From positions 480,435 through 544,434 of the forward strand of contig NZ_JACIEE010000004.1 of NCBI RefSeq assembly GCF_014196765.1: a stretch of DNA of 64,000 nucleotides, in the 5' to 3' direction. Shown piece by piece: positions 1-11,894 of the stretch (the first letter of the stretch is position 1; the number at the start of each line of letters is the position of its first letter). The notes below the pieces were generated by a model. It worked only from the letters and a program-made list of their open reading frames with translations. It was not told the DNA's origin and did no database searches. Origin of the DNA: Mycoplana azooxidifex. Lineage in GTDB: Bacteria; Pseudomonadota; Alphaproteobacteria; Rhizobiales; Rhizobiaceae. The translations under genes and the position numbers were made by a program.

Positions 1-961
1 TCTCCGCAGCCAGCCCCAACCGGGCGAGATTGCCTTCCAGCCGTTTCAGCCTGTTGGCCGACTGGTCCAGCGCAGTCACGACGGCGCCGGCGTGCGCCAA
101 CTGGGCGGTCTTGCCTCCGGGGGCGGCGCAGAGGTCCGCGATCCGGCATCCGGCGAGGTCGGGAAAAAGCCGGGCCGGGATCGAGGCGGCCGCATCCTGC
201 ACCCACCACGCTCCGGCGGCGAAGCCTTCCAGGTCCGGGACGCGACCGGCAAAAGCCGGCAGACGCACCGAGCCGGTCGGCAGGAGGCGCCCCCCGAGCC
301 GGCTTACCCAGCCTTGCGGATCGCTCTTGACGGTCAGGTCGATCGCCACCGGCTCGAGCTGGGAATCGGAAATGCGCGCAGCCCGCTCGGCCCCATAGAC
401 CTCGGAGAGCCGATCGAAGAACCACGGCGGCGTGACGGGAACGGTGTGCGTCGCCGTCAGGTGCGGCACCTTCTCGCGGGCAAGGCGGCGCAGAACAGCA
501 TTCACCAGGCCGGAGAACCGGCGGCTGCGCGGATCCGATCGCGCCTGCTCCACGGCCAGGTCGACGGCCGAGTGGTCCGGCACGTCCAGATAGAGGATCT
601 GCGCCGCAGCAACCACGAGAATATGATAGAGCGAGCGGGCGCCCTCCGGCAGCGGTGACTCCACCAGCGAATCAATGATCGCCTGGATCCGCGGCAGATG
701 GCGCAGCGACGTATTGAGGACGGCGCGCACCAACGCGCGGTCGGCCTCGCTGAGGGCGCGGTATCCCGTGTTGCCGTTTTCGGCATCCAGCATGCCGTCC
801 AGCGATATGCGCCGATCGATGACGGCCGCAAGCAGCCGGGCGGCCACCTGCCGGGGGGCGATGCCGGTCTTCTCGGGTGCTTCCCGTGGGTTGCCCTTGC
901 GCGGCGCCGGCCGCGGTCGGGATTTTTGTTTCGGATGTGAATCGTTTCCGTCGGATGTCAA
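1..961 (-). CDS. rsmB: 16S rRNA (cytosine-C5) methyltransferase RsmB, C-terminus cut by window edge
   Basis: About 320 residues are visible and the C-terminus lies outside the window. The protein has a basic N-terminal tail, a NusB-like RNA-binding segment (about residues 30-160) and the start of the SAM-dependent methyltransferase domain with the binding motif LCAAPGGKT. RsmB methylates C967 of 16S rRNA. The proposed start is a TTG whose TTGA overlaps the htpX stop, with AGGG upstream; this is translational coupling with htpX. A start further in is possible because the first 25 residues look like low-complexity basic sequence. Confidence 0.85.
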   Translation of the reverse strand, partial: MTSDGNDSHPKQKSRPRPAPRKGNPREAPEKTGIAPRQVAARLLAAVIDRRISLDGMLDAENGNTGYRALSEADRALVRAVLNTSLRHLPRIQAIIDSLVESPLPEGARSLYHILVVAAAQILYLDVPDHSAVDLAVEQARSDPRSRRFSGLVNAVLRRLAREKVPHLTATHTVPVTPPWFFDRLSEVYGAERAARISDSQLEPVAIDLTVKSDPQGWVSRLGGRLLPTGSVRLPAFAGRVPDLEGFAAGAWWVQDAAASIPARLFPDLAGCRIADLCAAPGGKTAQLAHAGAVVTALDQSANRLKRLEGNLARLGLAAE

Positions 962-1935
962 GACCAGGGACCCTTTGGTGGCTCGGAACCACCGCGTCCC
1001 CAGCCAGTCGGTGGAACGGAACGCGATTTTCGCCCCGCCTTAGCAGCCTCGGCCGGGCGCGTCGAGGGCTGGGGCTGCACGGCCTGGCGCATATCGTCGG
1101 CCATAGCCTCCAGCGCCGCAATCCGGTTGCCCGTATCGGGATGGGTCGAAAACAGATTGTCCATGCGGGCGCCCGAGAGCGGATTGATGATGAACATATG
1201 GGCGGTGGCCGGGTTGTGCTCGGCCTCCTCGTTCGGAATGCGGCCGGCCGCCACGGCGATCTTCCTGAGGGCAGAGGACAGCCACAGCGGGTTGCCGCAG
1301 ATCTCAGCGCCGCGCCGATCCGCGGAATATTCGCGGGTGCGGCTGATCGCCATCTGGACCAGCATCGCCGCAAACGGTGCGACGATCATCGCGATCAGGA
1401 TCCCGATGAAGCCGAGCGGATTGTTGTTGTTCTCGCGGTTGCCGCCGAAGAACAGGGCGAAGTTCCCCAGCATCGAGATCGCGCCGGCGATCGTCGCAGT
1501 GATGGTCATGGTCAGCGTATCGCGGTTCTGGACGTGTGCGAGCTCGTGCGCCATCACGCCGGCGACCTCCTCGTAGGAAAGCGCGTGCAAGAGGCCAGTC
1601 GAGGCAGCGACCGCTGCGTTCTGCGGATTGCGGCCGGTGGCGAACGCGTTCGGCTGTTCGCTGTCGATAACGTAGACCCGCGGCATCGGCAGCCCGGCGC
1701 GAGCGGCCAGATCGCGAACGATGCCGTGGTATTCCGGCGCGCTGCGTTCGTCGACTTCCTTGGCGCCGTACATCGACAGCACCAATTTGTCGGCATTCCA
1801 GTAGGAAAAGAGGTTCGTGGCAGCGGCGACGACGAGCGCGATCATCATGCCGCCCTTGCCGCCGATGAGAAAGCCGACAGCCATGAACAGGGCCGTCAGG
1901 AAGGCCAGCAGCATTGCCGTGCGGACGAGGTTCAT
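958..1935 (-). CDS. htpX: Zinc metalloprotease HtpX
   Basis: This is a 325-residue membrane protease of family M48B that degrades damaged inner-membrane proteins. HELAH at residues 130-134 is the zinc-binding motif, and Glu202 in SRTREYSAD is the probable third ligand. Two N-terminal hydrophobic segments (about 7-22 and 28-45) and two more (about 145-165 and 175-195) match the family topology. I chose the ATG reading MNLVRTAM because GGGGAGAC precedes it; an upstream in-frame ATG would add 11 residues that run into a parS site. It overlaps the rsmB start. Confidence 0.93.
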   Translation of the reverse strand: MNLVRTAMLLAFLTALFMAVGFLIGGKGGMMIALVVAAATNLFSYWNADKLVLSMYGAKEVDERSAPEYHGIVRDLAARAGLPMPRVYVIDSEQPNAFATGRNPQNAAVAASTGLLHALSYEEVAGVMAHELAHVQNRDTLTMTITATIAGAISMLGNFALFFGGNRENNNNPLGFIGILIAMIVAPFAAMLVQMAISRTREYSADRRGAEICGNPLWLSSALRKIAVAAGRIPNEEAEHNPATAHMFIINPLSGARMDNLFSTHPDTGNRIAALEAMADDMRQAVQPQPSTRPAEAAKAGRKSRSVPPTGWGRGGSEPPKGPWS

Positions 1936-1968
1936 GAGGTGTCTCCCCGATGAGATGCGGCGCAGCAA

Positions 1969-1984
1969 TGTTTCACGTGAATCA
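1969..1984. other. parS centromere site 1
   Basis: TGTTTCACGTGAATCA matches the bacterial parS consensus TGTTTCACGTGAAACA at 15 of 16 positions. It lies just upstream of htpX, about 20 kb from the probable origin and 11 kb from parAB. Consensus sites of this kind are bound by ParB. Confidence 0.8.
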
Positions 1985-2066
1985 AGGCTTTGCCGCCAAT
2001 GAGAATGTTCCTATATGATGGTGAAGGTTGGACCTTTTTCAATATCCCGACGATCAGGACGATGTG

Positions 2067-2264
2067 ATGCAGGGCGATAACGACAACGTAAACGACGGTG
2101 GCCGCGTTCTTCCTCCAGCGGCGCTCCGTGCTTTGAAGGAAGCGGAGGAACGGCGCGCGGCGGAGAAAGAGGCGCCCTTGCCACCGGAGATCGGCGGACG
2201 CGGCGGCCTCGACCCGGCCCGCTTCGGTGATTGGGAGATCAACGGCCGCGCCATCGATTTCTAG
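2067..2264 (+). CDS. Succinate dehydrogenase assembly factor 4 (DUF1674)
   Basis: This is a 65-residue protein. Its C-terminal block EIGGRGGLDPARFGDWEING followed by RAIDF is the DUF1674/SdhAF4 signature. Family members bind flavinated SdhA and help mature succinate dehydrogenase. The ATG reading MQGDND has AGGA seven bases upstream. A TTG at 2028 would give 78 residues but has no well-spaced ribosome site, and the extra residues are not typical of the family. Confidence 0.85.
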   Translation: MQGDNDNVNDGGRVLPPAALRALKEAEERRAAEKEAPLPPEIGGRGGLDPARFGDWEINGRAIDF

Positions 2265-2312
2265 GTACTATTTCCTATTGATTGGCGCCAGATTGCGGAA
2301 TATATTCCTTTC

Positions 2313-2780
2313 ATGGAACGATTCCGCCACCTGGTCATAGCCATCGTCAGCCAATTCGTGCTCGGCCCTACGCCGGAGGCATCCGCAGCGGACAGGTATG
2401 GCATTGCAGGACCTGTTGCCGCCGAAATCCTGCGCATCGTTGACGGCGATACGATCCTGGTCAATGCCCGACCATGGCCGCAACAGACGGTGGAAGTCCT
2501 GATTCGTATCCGCGGGATCGATGCGCCCGAGATCAGGGCCAGATGTGCCGCCATTCGTATGGCGGCCAGGGAGGCCAAGGCTCATCTGGCACAACTGCTC
2601 CCCGCAAGCGGCACGGTCTTCCTGACGAACGTCTCCGGCGACAAGTATTTTGGCCGGGTCGTCGCGGACGTGTTTCTCGAGGATGGGTCGAATCCGGCTC
2701 AGGAGATGATCGCGGCGGGTCTGGCGCTGCCTTACGACGGCGGCCGGAAGCCGGCTGCAGCCTGCCATGCGGGTGGCTAA
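2313..2780 (+). CDS. Secreted thermonuclease-family (SNase-like) protein
   Basis: This 155-residue protein has an N-terminal signal-like segment ending ASA-AD and one staphylococcal-nuclease domain. The active-site pattern is present: Asp44/Asp46 in VDGDTI, Arg67, Asp70 and Glu73 in IRIRGIDAPE, and Arg115 in YFGRVVADV, corresponding to the Arg35/Asp40/Glu43/Arg87 set of the S. aureus enzyme. It is therefore probably a Ca-dependent nuclease acting outside the cytoplasm; its substrate is unknown. It stands alone, convergent with acs. Confidence 0.8.
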   Translation: MERFRHLVIAIVSQFVLGPTPEASAADRYGIAGPVAAEILRIVDGDTILVNARPWPQQTVEVLIRIRGIDAPEIRARCAAIRMAAREAKAHLAQLLPASGTVFLTNVSGDKYFGRVVADVFLEDGSNPAQEMIAAGLALPYDGGRKPAAACHAGG

Positions 2781-2845
2781 CAGGTGGTGCGGAGTAGAAG
2801 CGCGGCCGCGATTTTGCAGCCGCGCCATGTCGAAACCGATGCCGG

Positions 2846-4801
<1,956 letters not shown>

Positions 4802-4890
4802 GCATTCCTCCTCATGCGCATGGCGGGCCTTGCTCCTCCGGCCCGAACGATCATCAGCCATTCATATCAGGTCAAAGACTTCCGGCAATT

Positions 4891-4909
4891 AGACAAAGGT
4901 CATTTGTCT
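4891..4909. promoter_or_regulatory. Candidate operator between acs and trcR
   Basis: AGACAAAGGTCATTTGTCT is a perfect 7-bp inverted repeat with a 5-bp spacer, located 90 bp upstream of the acs start and just upstream of the candidate trcR promoter. The symmetry suggests a site for a dimeric regulator. The protein that binds is unknown. Confidence 0.4.
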
Positions 4910-4918
4910 CTTGAAGAA

Positions 4919-4947
4919 TTGCATTTCTGCGACAGTGGCGTTATAGA
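4919..4947 (+). promoter_or_regulatory. Candidate sigma70-type promoter of trcR
   Basis: TTGCAT (4919-4924) and TATAGA (4942-4947) are separated by 17 bp and lie about 80 bp upstream of trcR. The inference rests on motif match and spacing only. Confidence 0.45.
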
Positions 4948-5025
4948 GGGGCCGAATTCCCGGAAATCAGTGGTTTACCCCCACGGCCCGCGACACCGGC
5001 GCGGACGGACAGAAGGATTGTATCC

Positions 5026-5733
5026 ATGGCTCAACAACTGCTCATGCCCAAGGCTACCGCGGTATGGCTGGTTGACAACACGGCGCTGTCGTTTGACCAG
5101 ATCGCCCAGTTCTGCAAACTGCACCCGCTCGAAGTGAAGGCGATTGCCGATGGCGAGTCCGCGCAGGGCATCAAGGGGCTCGATCCGATCGCGACGGGCC
5201 AATTGTCCCGCGAGGAAATCGCCCGCGCCGAGGCGAACCCGAATCACAAGCTGAAGCTCTCCGAACCGAAGGTTCGCGTGCCCGAATCCAAGCGCAAGGG
5301 GCCGCGCTACACGCCGGTGTCCAAGCGCCAGGATCGCCCGAATGCCATCCTCTGGCTGGTGCGCAACCATCCGGAACTGAAGGACGCGCAGATTTCGCGC
5401 CTCGTCGGCACCACCAAGTCGACCATCGAGCAGATCCGCGATCGGACCCACTGGAACTCGGCCAACCTGGCGCCGATGGACCCGGTCACCCTTGGCCTCT
5501 GCTCGCAGATCGACCTCGACCTCGAGGTCGAACGTGCATCAAAGGGTCGCCCCCTGCCGACCGCCGCAGAACTAGGCGCCACGCTCGAATCCGCCCGCGA
5601 GACGGAGAAGCTCCCCTATGGCGGCAGCGACCGCGAGGAGGAGAAGGAGATCGACGCCGACGCCGTCTTTGCCAAGCTCAAGTCCCTCAAGTCGTCCGAC
5701 AACGAGGACGAAGAAGACGACAACCGCTTCTGA
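5026..5733 (+). CDS. trcR: Cell-cycle transcriptional regulator TrcR (DUF1013)
   Basis: This 235-residue protein is collinear with the alphaproteobacterial DUF1013 family, now called TrcR. There is a helix-turn-helix-like N-terminus (about 10-45), a central second HTH-like segment with NAILWLVRNHPELKDAQISR (about 105-140) and an acidic C-terminal tail ending DNEDEEDDNRF. Family members are associated with RNA polymerase and cell-cycle gene expression. The ATG has no competing in-frame start. It sits alone between the acs and prpE-like genes and ends in a clear hairpin terminator. Confidence 0.85.
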   Translation: MAQQLLMPKATAVWLVDNTALSFDQIAQFCKLHPLEVKAIADGESAQGIKGLDPIATGQLSREEIARAEANPNHKLKLSEPKVRVPESKRKGPRYTPVSKRQDRPNAILWLVRNHPELKDAQISRLVGTTKSTIEQIRDRTHWNSANLAPMDPVTLGLCSQIDLDLEVERASKGRPLPTAAELGATLESARETEKLPYGGSDREEEKEIDADAVFAKLKSLKSSDNEDEEDDNRF

Positions 5734-5755
5734 GCGAAGCAATCCGCATATGTAG

Positions 5756-5786
5756 AAACCGGCCGTCATCGACGGCCGGTTTTTTT
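5756..5786. terminator. Intrinsic terminator between trcR and prpE-like gene
   Basis: A perfect 12-bp stem (5756-5767 with 5771-5782) with an ATC loop is followed by a T run on the plus strand and preceded by AAA, so it can serve trcR and also the convergent synthetase gene. Confidence 0.85.
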
Positions 5787-5813
5787 ATGCCCGCAGATGG
5801 CATCCATCTCCGC

Positions 5814-7721
5814 TCACGCCCCGATGTGCCGCGCCGCCAGTACCGCGGCTATCTCGTCGAGGATCGCTGGATCGTCGATCGTCGCCGGCATCTTCCATGG
5901 CTCGCGGTCGGCAATCTTCTGCATCGTGCCCCGCAGGATCTTGCCGGACCGCGTCTTCGGCAGGCGCTTCACGCAGATCGCCATCTTGAAGGCGGCCACG
6001 GGGCCTATGCGCTCGCGCACCAGCGCCACGACCTCCTGCTCGATCGTCGATGATTCACGTGAAACACCGCTGTTCAGGACGAGGAAGCCTGCCGGCACCT
6101 GCCCCTTGACCGGATCGGCGACCCCGATTACCGCGCATTCCGCCACGTCCGGATGGCAGGCACAGACCTCCTCTATCGCGCCGGTGGACAGGCGGTGACC
6201 CGCGACGTTGATGATGTCGTCGGTCCGCGACATGATGAAGACATAGCCGTCCTCGTCGATATAGCCGGCGTCGGATGTCTTGTAGTATCCGGGAAACTCG
6301 GCCAGGCACGCCGCATGGAAGCGCTCGTCGGCATTCCAGAAGGTGGGCAGGCATCCGGGCGGAAGCGGCAGCCTGACGACGATGTTGCCGAGCGTGCCCG
6401 GCGCCACCGGATGGCCGGCATCGTCCAGCACCTCAATCTCGTAGCCGGGGAGCGGGACCGTGGGCGACCCGTGCTTCACCGGCAGCAGCCCGAGCCCCAT
6501 GGGGTTGCCTGCCATCGGCCAGCCCGTCTCCGTCTGCCACCAGTGATCGATCACCGGAACCTGCAACACCCGTTCCGCCCATTGAAGCGTATCGGGATCG
6601 GCCCGCTCGCCCGCGAGAAACAGCGCACGCAGCGACGACAGGTCGTAGTCCGCGATGAGCCGACCCTCGGGATCCTCCTTGCGTATGGCGCGAAAGGCTG
6701 TCGGCGCCGTGAACAACGCCCGGACCCCATGCTCCTGGATCACCCGCCAATAGGCGCCGGCATCGGGGGTCCCGACCGGCTTGCCCTCGTAGAGCACTGT
6801 CGTCCCGCCGATCAGGAGCGGGCCGTAGACGATGTAGGAATGCCCCACCACCCAGCCGATGTCGGATGCAGCCCAGAACACCTCGCCGGGCTCGACCCCG
6901 TAGAAGTGCTTCATGCTCCACGCCAGCGCGACCAGGTAGCCGCCGTTGTCGCGCAGCACGCCCTTCGGCTGGCCGGTCGTACCGGACGTGTAGAGGATGT
7001 AGAGCGGATCGGTGGCGTGCAGCGAAACGCATGGAACCACTGTGCCCTCCGCCTTGGCTGCGCCGACCTCCGACGTGAAATCGACATCGCGTCCCGAGAC
7101 CGTCGAAGCCGCCAGTTCCGGCCGCTGCAGGATGAGACAATGGTCCGGCTTGTTGCTGGCGATCTCGATCGCCGCGTCGAGCAGCGGCTTGTAAGCGACC
7201 ACGCGTCCGGGCTCGATGCCGCAGCTGGCGGAGATCACCACCTTGGCCCTGCAGTCGTCGATCCGTGTTGCAAGCTCGTTTGCCGCAAAGCCGCCGAAGA
7301 CGACCGAATGAACGGCGCCGATCCGCGCGCAGGCCAGCATGCTGAACACCGCCTCCGGCACCATCGGCATGTAGAGGATGACGCGGTCGCCGCGGGAAAC
7401 CCCGAGCTTCATCAGTACCGCCGCAATCGCCTGAACCTCCGCCAGGACGTCCCGATAGGTGAACGATGCGACCTGACCGGTAACCGGGCTGTCGTAGATC
7501 AGCGCCGCCTGCTCTCCGCGCCCGGCTTCGACATGCCGGTCGACGCAGTTGTAGCAGGCGTTCGTCTCTCCGTCGGGGAACCAGTGGCCGTAGACGCCGC
7601 GGGTCCCATCGAACGCCACCGAGGGCGCGACGGACCAGTCGATGCCGGCCGCCGCCTCCGACCAGAAGCCCGAGGGGTCGCCCTTCCATTGTGCATAGGT
7701 GGCTGCATAGCTGCTCGCCAT
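5814..7721 (-). CDS. prpE: Propionyl-CoA synthetase-like acyl-CoA synthetase
   Basis: This is a 635-residue AMP-forming synthetase paralogous to acs, with YTSGTTGQPKG as the ATP motif and catalytic Lys594 in KTRSGKILRG. The length and the N-terminal block YAATYAQWKGDPSGFW fit PrpE, which activates propionate to propionyl-CoA; specificity cannot be proved from the sequence. I chose the ATG reading MASSYAAT because GGGAGGAG lies seven bases upstream. A parS site (6051-6066) is embedded in the coding region and encodes part of GVSRESS. Confidence 0.85.
   Translation of the reverse strand: MASSYAATYAQWKGDPSGFWSEAAAGIDWSVAPSVAFDGTRGVYGHWFPDGETNACYNCVDRHVEAGRGEQAALIYDSPVTGQVASFTYRDVLAEVQAIAAVLMKLGVSRGDRVILYMPMVPEAVFSMLACARIGAVHSVVFGGFAANELATRIDDCRAKVVISASCGIEPGRVVAYKPLLDAAIEIASNKPDHCLILQRPELAASTVSGRDVDFTSEVGAAKAEGTVVPCVSLHATDPLYILYTSGTTGQPKGVLRDNGGYLVALAWSMKHFYGVEPGEVFWAASDIGWVVGHSYIVYGPLLIGGTTVLYEGKPVGTPDAGAYWRVIQEHGVRALFTAPTAFRAIRKEDPEGRLIADYDLSSLRALFLAGERADPDTLQWAERVLQVPVIDHWWQTETGWPMAGNPMGLGLLPVKHGSPTVPLPGYEIEVLDDAGHPVAPGTLGNIVVRLPLPPGCLPTFWNADERFHAACLAEFPGYYKTSDAGYIDEDGYVFIMSRTDDIINVAGHRLSTGAIEEVCACHPDVAECAVIGVADPVKGQVPAGFLVLNSGVSRESSTIEQEVVALVRERIGPVAAFKMAICVKRLPKTRSGKILRGTMQKIADREPWKMPATIDDPAILDEIAAVLAARHIGA
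6051..6066. other. parS centromere site 2 (inside prpE-like gene)
   Basis: TGATTCACGTGAAACA has one mismatch to the 16-bp consensus and is the exact reverse complement of sites 1 and 5. It encodes Val-Ser-Arg-Glu-Ser within the synthetase. Confidence 0.8.
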
Positions 7722-7875
7722 GGTCATCTCCTCCCGAAATCTCACCGCCATCGCTGACGGTACCTCCGGCAAAGAGAATAGGAGACAGTCCCGCAACGGG
7801 GAAGCCAGACCAAAGGGCTAGGACCTTTTGCGTGCAGATTCTCGGCCGATCAACCGCAAGACATCTGCGGCGCCG

Positions 7876-8535
7876 TCAGCGCGTGCCGAAGATGGCCGAG
7901 CCCACCCGCACGCTGGTCGCACCGAAAGCGATTGCCGTCTCGTAGTCTCCGGACATCCCCATCGACAGCTGGGCGACGCCTGCCTTCCGCGCGAGCTTGG
8001 CCAGCAGGGCAAAATGCGGCCCCGGGTTTTCGTCTGCCGGCGGAATGCACATCAGCCCCTCGACGGAGAGCCCGAGCTCGTCGCGGCAGAGGGCGACGAA
8101 AGCAACCACGTCGTCCGGCGCGATCCCGGCCTTCTGCGGTTCCAGGCCGGTATTGACCTGGACGTAGAGGCGCACCGTTCGGGACTGTCGCACCATCTCC
8201 GACGCGATGGCCCGCGCGATCTTTTCCCGGTCGACCGTTTCGATGACGTCGAAGAGCGCCACCGCCTCGGCGGCCTTGTTGGATTGCAGCGGGCCGATCA
8301 GGTGCAGTTCGATCGCCCCGGTCTCGGCGCGCAGGGCCGGCCATTTGCCGTGCGCCTCCTGGACCCGGTTCTCGCCGAAGACGCGCTGACCGGTCGCGAT
8401 CGCAGGACGAATGGCATCCGCATCGAACGTCTTCGATACGGCCACCAGCGTGACCTCGCCCAAAGGATGCCCAGCGGTGGCGGCAGCCTTGCGGATGCGA
8501 TTGCGAACCTCGCTCAGGCGCTCTTCCAGTTCCAT
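7876..8535 (-). CDS. YggS/PLPBP-family pyridoxal-phosphate-binding protein
   Basis: This is a 219-residue single-domain PLP barrel. Lys35 in VAVSKTF is the predicted PLP lysine, and the C-terminal MGMSGDYETAI and VRVGSAIFGTR blocks bind phosphate in the family. Members hold PLP and affect vitamin B6 and amino-acid homeostasis without a known catalytic turnover. It is divergent from leuS, with a 211-bp gap containing a perfect 7-bp inverted repeat (8595-8612). Confidence 0.93.
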   Translation of the reverse strand: MELEERLSEVRNRIRKAAATAGHPLGEVTLVAVSKTFDADAIRPAIATGQRVFGENRVQEAHGKWPALRAETGAIELHLIGPLQSNKAAEAVALFDVIETVDREKIARAIASEMVRQSRTVRLYVQVNTGLEPQKAGIAPDDVVAFVALCRDELGLSVEGLMCIPPADENPGPHFALLAKLARKAGVAQLSMGMSGDYETAIAFGATSVRVGSAIFGTR

Positions 8536-8594
8536 TTTCGCCTCCGATACCTATCTATGCCTCGGACCTAACCAAATCGCCTTGTCTTGCCAAG

Positions 8595-8612
8595 TCCGGA
8601 GCCAACTCCGGA
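8595..8612. promoter_or_regulatory. Inverted repeat between yggS-type gene and leuS
   Basis: TCCGGAGCCAACTCCGGA is a perfect 7-bp palindromic pair with a 4-bp spacer in the divergent regulatory gap. It could be an operator or a small hairpin, with no T run on either side. The function is unknown. Confidence 0.3.
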
Positions 8613-8746
8613 TGCTCAGACCGGACGCCCCGCCTCGAGGCCCGGAAAGGTCGTGAAAACTTGACGCTACGGCGGTTTCATGGTGAAGGTCTCGCCACAT
8701 ATTCTCATGGGCTTTGCCCTTCAATCTTTCCGGAAATATCGACGAC

Positions 8747-11377
8747 ATGGCCACCGAACGTTACAACCCGCGCGATGCCGAGCCCCGCTGGCAGGCGAAA
8801 TGGAACGATGAGAACGTCTTCCTGACGAAGAACGAGGATCCGCGGGAAAAGTACTACGTCCTCGAGATGTTTCCCTATCCGTCCGGGCGCATCCACATGG
8901 GCCACGTGCGCAACTACGCGATGGGCGATGTCGTCGCCCGCTACAAGCGGGCCCGCGGTTTCAACGTGCTGCATCCGATGGGCTGGGACGCCTTCGGCAT
9001 GCCGGCCGAGAACGCTGCGATGGAGCGCGGCGTCCATCCGGCCTCCTGGACCTACCAGAACATCGCCTCCATGAAGGCACAGCTGAAGGCCATGGGGCTC
9101 TCGCTGGACTGGTCGCGCGAGTTCGCGACCTGCGACGTCGAGTACTACCAGCACCAGCAGCATCTGTTCCTCGACTTCCTGGAGAAGGGCCTCGTCTACC
9201 GCAAGCAGTCCAAGGTCAACTGGGACCCGGTCGACAACACCGTTCTCGCCAACGAGCAGGTGATCGACGGGCGCGGCTGGCGTTCGGGCGCGCTGGTAGA
9301 ACAGCGCGAGCTGACCCAGTGGTTCTTCAAGATCACCGACTTCTCCGAGGACCTGCTGGACTCCCTGGAGCATCTCGACCAGTGGCCGGAGAAAGTCCGG
9401 CTGATGCAGAAGAACTGGATCGGCCGCTCCGAGGGCCTCTCGATCCGCTGGGAGATCAGCGATCGCGCCGGACTGACGGACGAGAACGAGGTCACGGTCT
9501 ACACGACGCGGCCCGATACGCTCTTCGGCGCATCCTTCATGGCGATCTCCGCCGACCATCCGCTGGCCCGGGACGCCGCCGCCCATAATGCCGAGATCGC
9601 CGCCTTCTGCGAGGAATGCCGACGCGCCGGCACCTCGCTGGCCGCGCTCGAGACGGCCGAGAAGAAGGGCATCGACACCGGCATCCGTGTCCGCCATCCC
9701 TTCGACGCGGACTGGGAGCTGCCGGTCTACGTGGCGAATTTCGTGCTGATGGATTACGGCACGGGCGCGATCTTCGGCTGCCCCTCCGGCGACCAGCGCG
9801 ATCTCGATTTCGCCCGCAAATACGACCTGCCCGTCGTTCCGGTCGTCATGCCGCAGGGCGGCGACGCTGCAGCGTTTACCATCGGCGAAGAGGCCTATGT
9901 CGGCGACGGCGTGATGATCAATTCCCGCTTCCTCGATGGGCTGTCCACCGAGGCCGCCTTCGAAAGCGTGGCCGACAAGCTGGCGGCAACCCCGATCGGC
10001 AACGCGCCGCAAGGCGAGCGCAAGGTGAACTTCCGCCTGCGCGACTGGGGTATCTCACGCCAGCGCTACTGGGGCTGCCCGATCCCGATCATCCATTGCG
10101 AGGACTGCGGCGTCGTGCCGGTTCCAAAGAAGGACCTGCCGGTAAAGCTGCCGGACGACGTCACCTTCGACAGCCCCGGCAATCCGCTGGACCGGCATCC
10201 GACCTGGCGTCACGTGGCCTGCCCGCAATGCGGCAAGGACGCCCGCCGGGAAACCGACACGATGGACACGTTCGTCGATTCGTCCTGGTATTTCACTCGC
10301 TTCACCGCCCCCTGGGAAAGCCGGCCTACCGATCCCGCAGCCGCGGATGCATGGCTCCCGGTCGACCAGTATATCGGCGGCATCGAGCATGCGATCCTGC
10401 ACCTGCTCTATTCCCGCTTCTTCACCCGTGCCATGCAGGTGGCCGGCCATGTGGACCTGAAGGAGCCCTTCAAGGGCCTCTTCACGCAGGGCATGGTCGT
10501 TCACGAGACCTATAGCCGCGGCGAGGGCGCGAAACGCGAATGGGTGACGCCGGCAGAGGTCCGCATCGAGGAGATAGATGGCGCGCGCCGCGCCGTGCAC
10601 GTCGAATCCGGCGAAGAGATCGCGATTGGTTCCATCGAGAAGATGTCGAAGTCGAGGAAGAACGTTGTCGATCCCGACGACATCATCGCCTCCTACGGTG
10701 CCGACACCGCCCGCTTCTTCGTGCTCTCCGATTCGCCGCCGGATCGCGACGTGATCTGGTCGGAGGCCGGCGTCGAAGGCGCCCACCGTTTTGTCCAGCG
10801 CGTCTGGCGACTGGTCTCGGAAGCGGCCGAAGCACTTTCCGCGGCGCCCCCCGCGGCCGGAACCGTAGGTGAAGCGCTGGCGCTGTCGCGGACCGCGCAC
10901 AAGGCTCTGAAGGCGGTGCAGGCGGACTACGACAAGCTCGCCTTCAACAAGGCGGTCGCCAGGATCTACGAGTACGTCAACGCGCTGGCGGCGCCGCTGA
11001 CCTCGGCCGCCGACGGCAAGTCGGACGCGGAGATGAACGCGGCGCTGCGCAATGCCGTGGAAATCCTCATCGCTATCGTCGCACCGATGATGCCGCATCT
11101 GGCGGAAGAATGCTGGAAGACCATAGGCTGCCATGATCTCGTCGCGCGGTCCGGCTGGCCGGTCTATGACGAGGCGCTTGTTGCGGAGAATGAAATCACG
11201 CTGCCTGTGCAGATCAACGGCAAGAAGCGTGGTGATTTGACAATTGCCCGCGATGCGGATCAGATGGCCATTGAATCGGCCGTTCTGGCCCTCGAATCGG
11301 TTCAGGCCGCGCTCGGCGGCAAGACACCCAAGAAGATAATCGTGGTTCCGCAGAGGATCGTGAATGTTGTTGTCTGA
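8747..11377 (+). CDS. leuS: Leucyl-tRNA synthetase
   Basis: This 876-residue class I synthetase charges tRNA-Leu. The HIGH-type motif is HMGH at 50-53 and the KMSKS loop is at 632-636; the long editing domain (CP1) lies between them, and the C-terminal anticodon-binding and tail regions are complete. I chose the start at [10 protein letters not shown] because this block is the family N-terminus; an earlier in-frame ATG at 8714 would add 11 residues. The 3' end overlaps lptE by 14 bases. Confidence 0.97.
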   Translation: MATERYNPRDAEPRWQAKWNDENVFLTKNEDPREKYYVLEMFPYPSGRIHMGHVRNYAMGDVVARYKRARGFNVLHPMGWDAFGMPAENAAMERGVHPASWTYQNIASMKAQLKAMGLSLDWSREFATCDVEYYQHQQHLFLDFLEKGLVYRKQSKVNWDPVDNTVLANEQVIDGRGWRSGALVEQRELTQWFFKITDFSEDLLDSLEHLDQWPEKVRLMQKNWIGRSEGLSIRWEISDRAGLTDENEVTVYTTRPDTLFGASFMAISADHPLARDAAAHNAEIAAFCEECRRAGTSLAALETAEKKGIDTGIRVRHPFDADWELPVYVANFVLMDYGTGAIFGCPSGDQRDLDFARKYDLPVVPVVMPQGGDAAAFTIGEEAYVGDGVMINSRFLDGLSTEAAFESVADKLAATPIGNAPQGERKVNFRLRDWGISRQRYWGCPIPIIHCEDCGVVPVPKKDLPVKLPDDVTFDSPGNPLDRHPTWRHVACPQCGKDARRETDTMDTFVDSSWYFTRFTAPWESRPTDPAAADAWLPVDQYIGGIEHAILHLLYSRFFTRAMQVAGHVDLKEPFKGLFTQGMVVHETYSRGEGAKREWVTPAEVRIEEIDGARRAVHVESGEEIAIGSIEKMSKSRKNVVDPDDIIASYGADTARFFVLSDSPPDRDVIWSEAGVEGAHRFVQRVWRLVSEAAEALSAAPPAAGTVGEALALSRTAHKALKAVQADYDKLAFNKAVARIYEYVNALAAPLTSAADGKSDAEMNAALRNAVEILIAIVAPMMPHLAEECWKTIGCHDLVARSGWPVYDEALVAENEITLPVQINGKKRGDLTIARDADQMAIESAVLALESVQAALGGKTPKKIIVVPQRIVNVVV

Positions 11378-11888
11378 GGCGTCACGCAGGAGAGGGCTGT
11401 TTGCATCCGCGGCCGGCCTGATCGGTCTTGTTCTGTTGTCCGGCTGCCAGGTCAAGCCGCTCTATTCGAACGGGTCGACCGTTGCCCAGTCGGCGGCGTC
11501 GATTTCCATTTCCGACGCTGAGGACCGTGTCGAGCAAAGGGTTCGCAACGAGCTGATCTTCCTTCTCGCGGGCGGCAGGGGCGAACCGGCCAACCCGACC
11601 TATCATCTGGAGATGGACGTCAATTCCCGCGATGTCGGCGTTCTTTTGTCGCAGGATGACGACGTCGCGCGGGCCGGCCGCCTGGTGCTGACCGCAGACT
11701 ATAACCTGACGCTTGTGGAATCCGGCGAAACAATTCGCTCCGGCCGCCGGCAGGTTGTCGCGCTCGTCGACTTCCCGGTCCAGGAATTTGCCAAGCTCAG
11801 GGCGGTCCGGGACGCGGAAAATCGCGCCGCAAGAGAGATGGCTGAGCTGATTCGCGCAGATCTTTCAGCGGCCCTTGCCAAGCGATAG
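11364..11888 (+). CDS. lptE: LPS-assembly lipoprotein LptE
   Basis: This 174-residue lipoprotein has a lipobox LLSGC, with Cys28 as the expected lipidation site, after a basic start and hydrophobic core. The remainder fits the LptE fold, which plugs the LptD barrel and guides lipopolysaccharide to the outer membrane. The leuS-lptE-holA order is standard across Proteobacteria and supports the assignment despite low sequence conservation. It overlaps leuS and is seven bases from holA, so it is in an operon. Confidence 0.85.
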   Translation: MLLSEASRRRGLFASAAGLIGLVLLSGCQVKPLYSNGSTVAQSAASISISDAEDRVEQRVRNELIFLLAGGRGEPANPTYHLEMDVNSRDVGVLLSQDDDVARAGRLVLTADYNLTLVESGETIRSGRRQVVALVDFPVQEFAKLRAVRDAENRAAREMAELIRADLSAALAKR

Positions 11889-11894
11889 CCGGCT

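Noticed and set aside
2800-2825. 7-bp inverted repeat GCGCGGC/GCCGCGC between the nuclease gene and acs
   Set aside because: A long loop and no T run make it weak; such GC repeats are expected by chance here.
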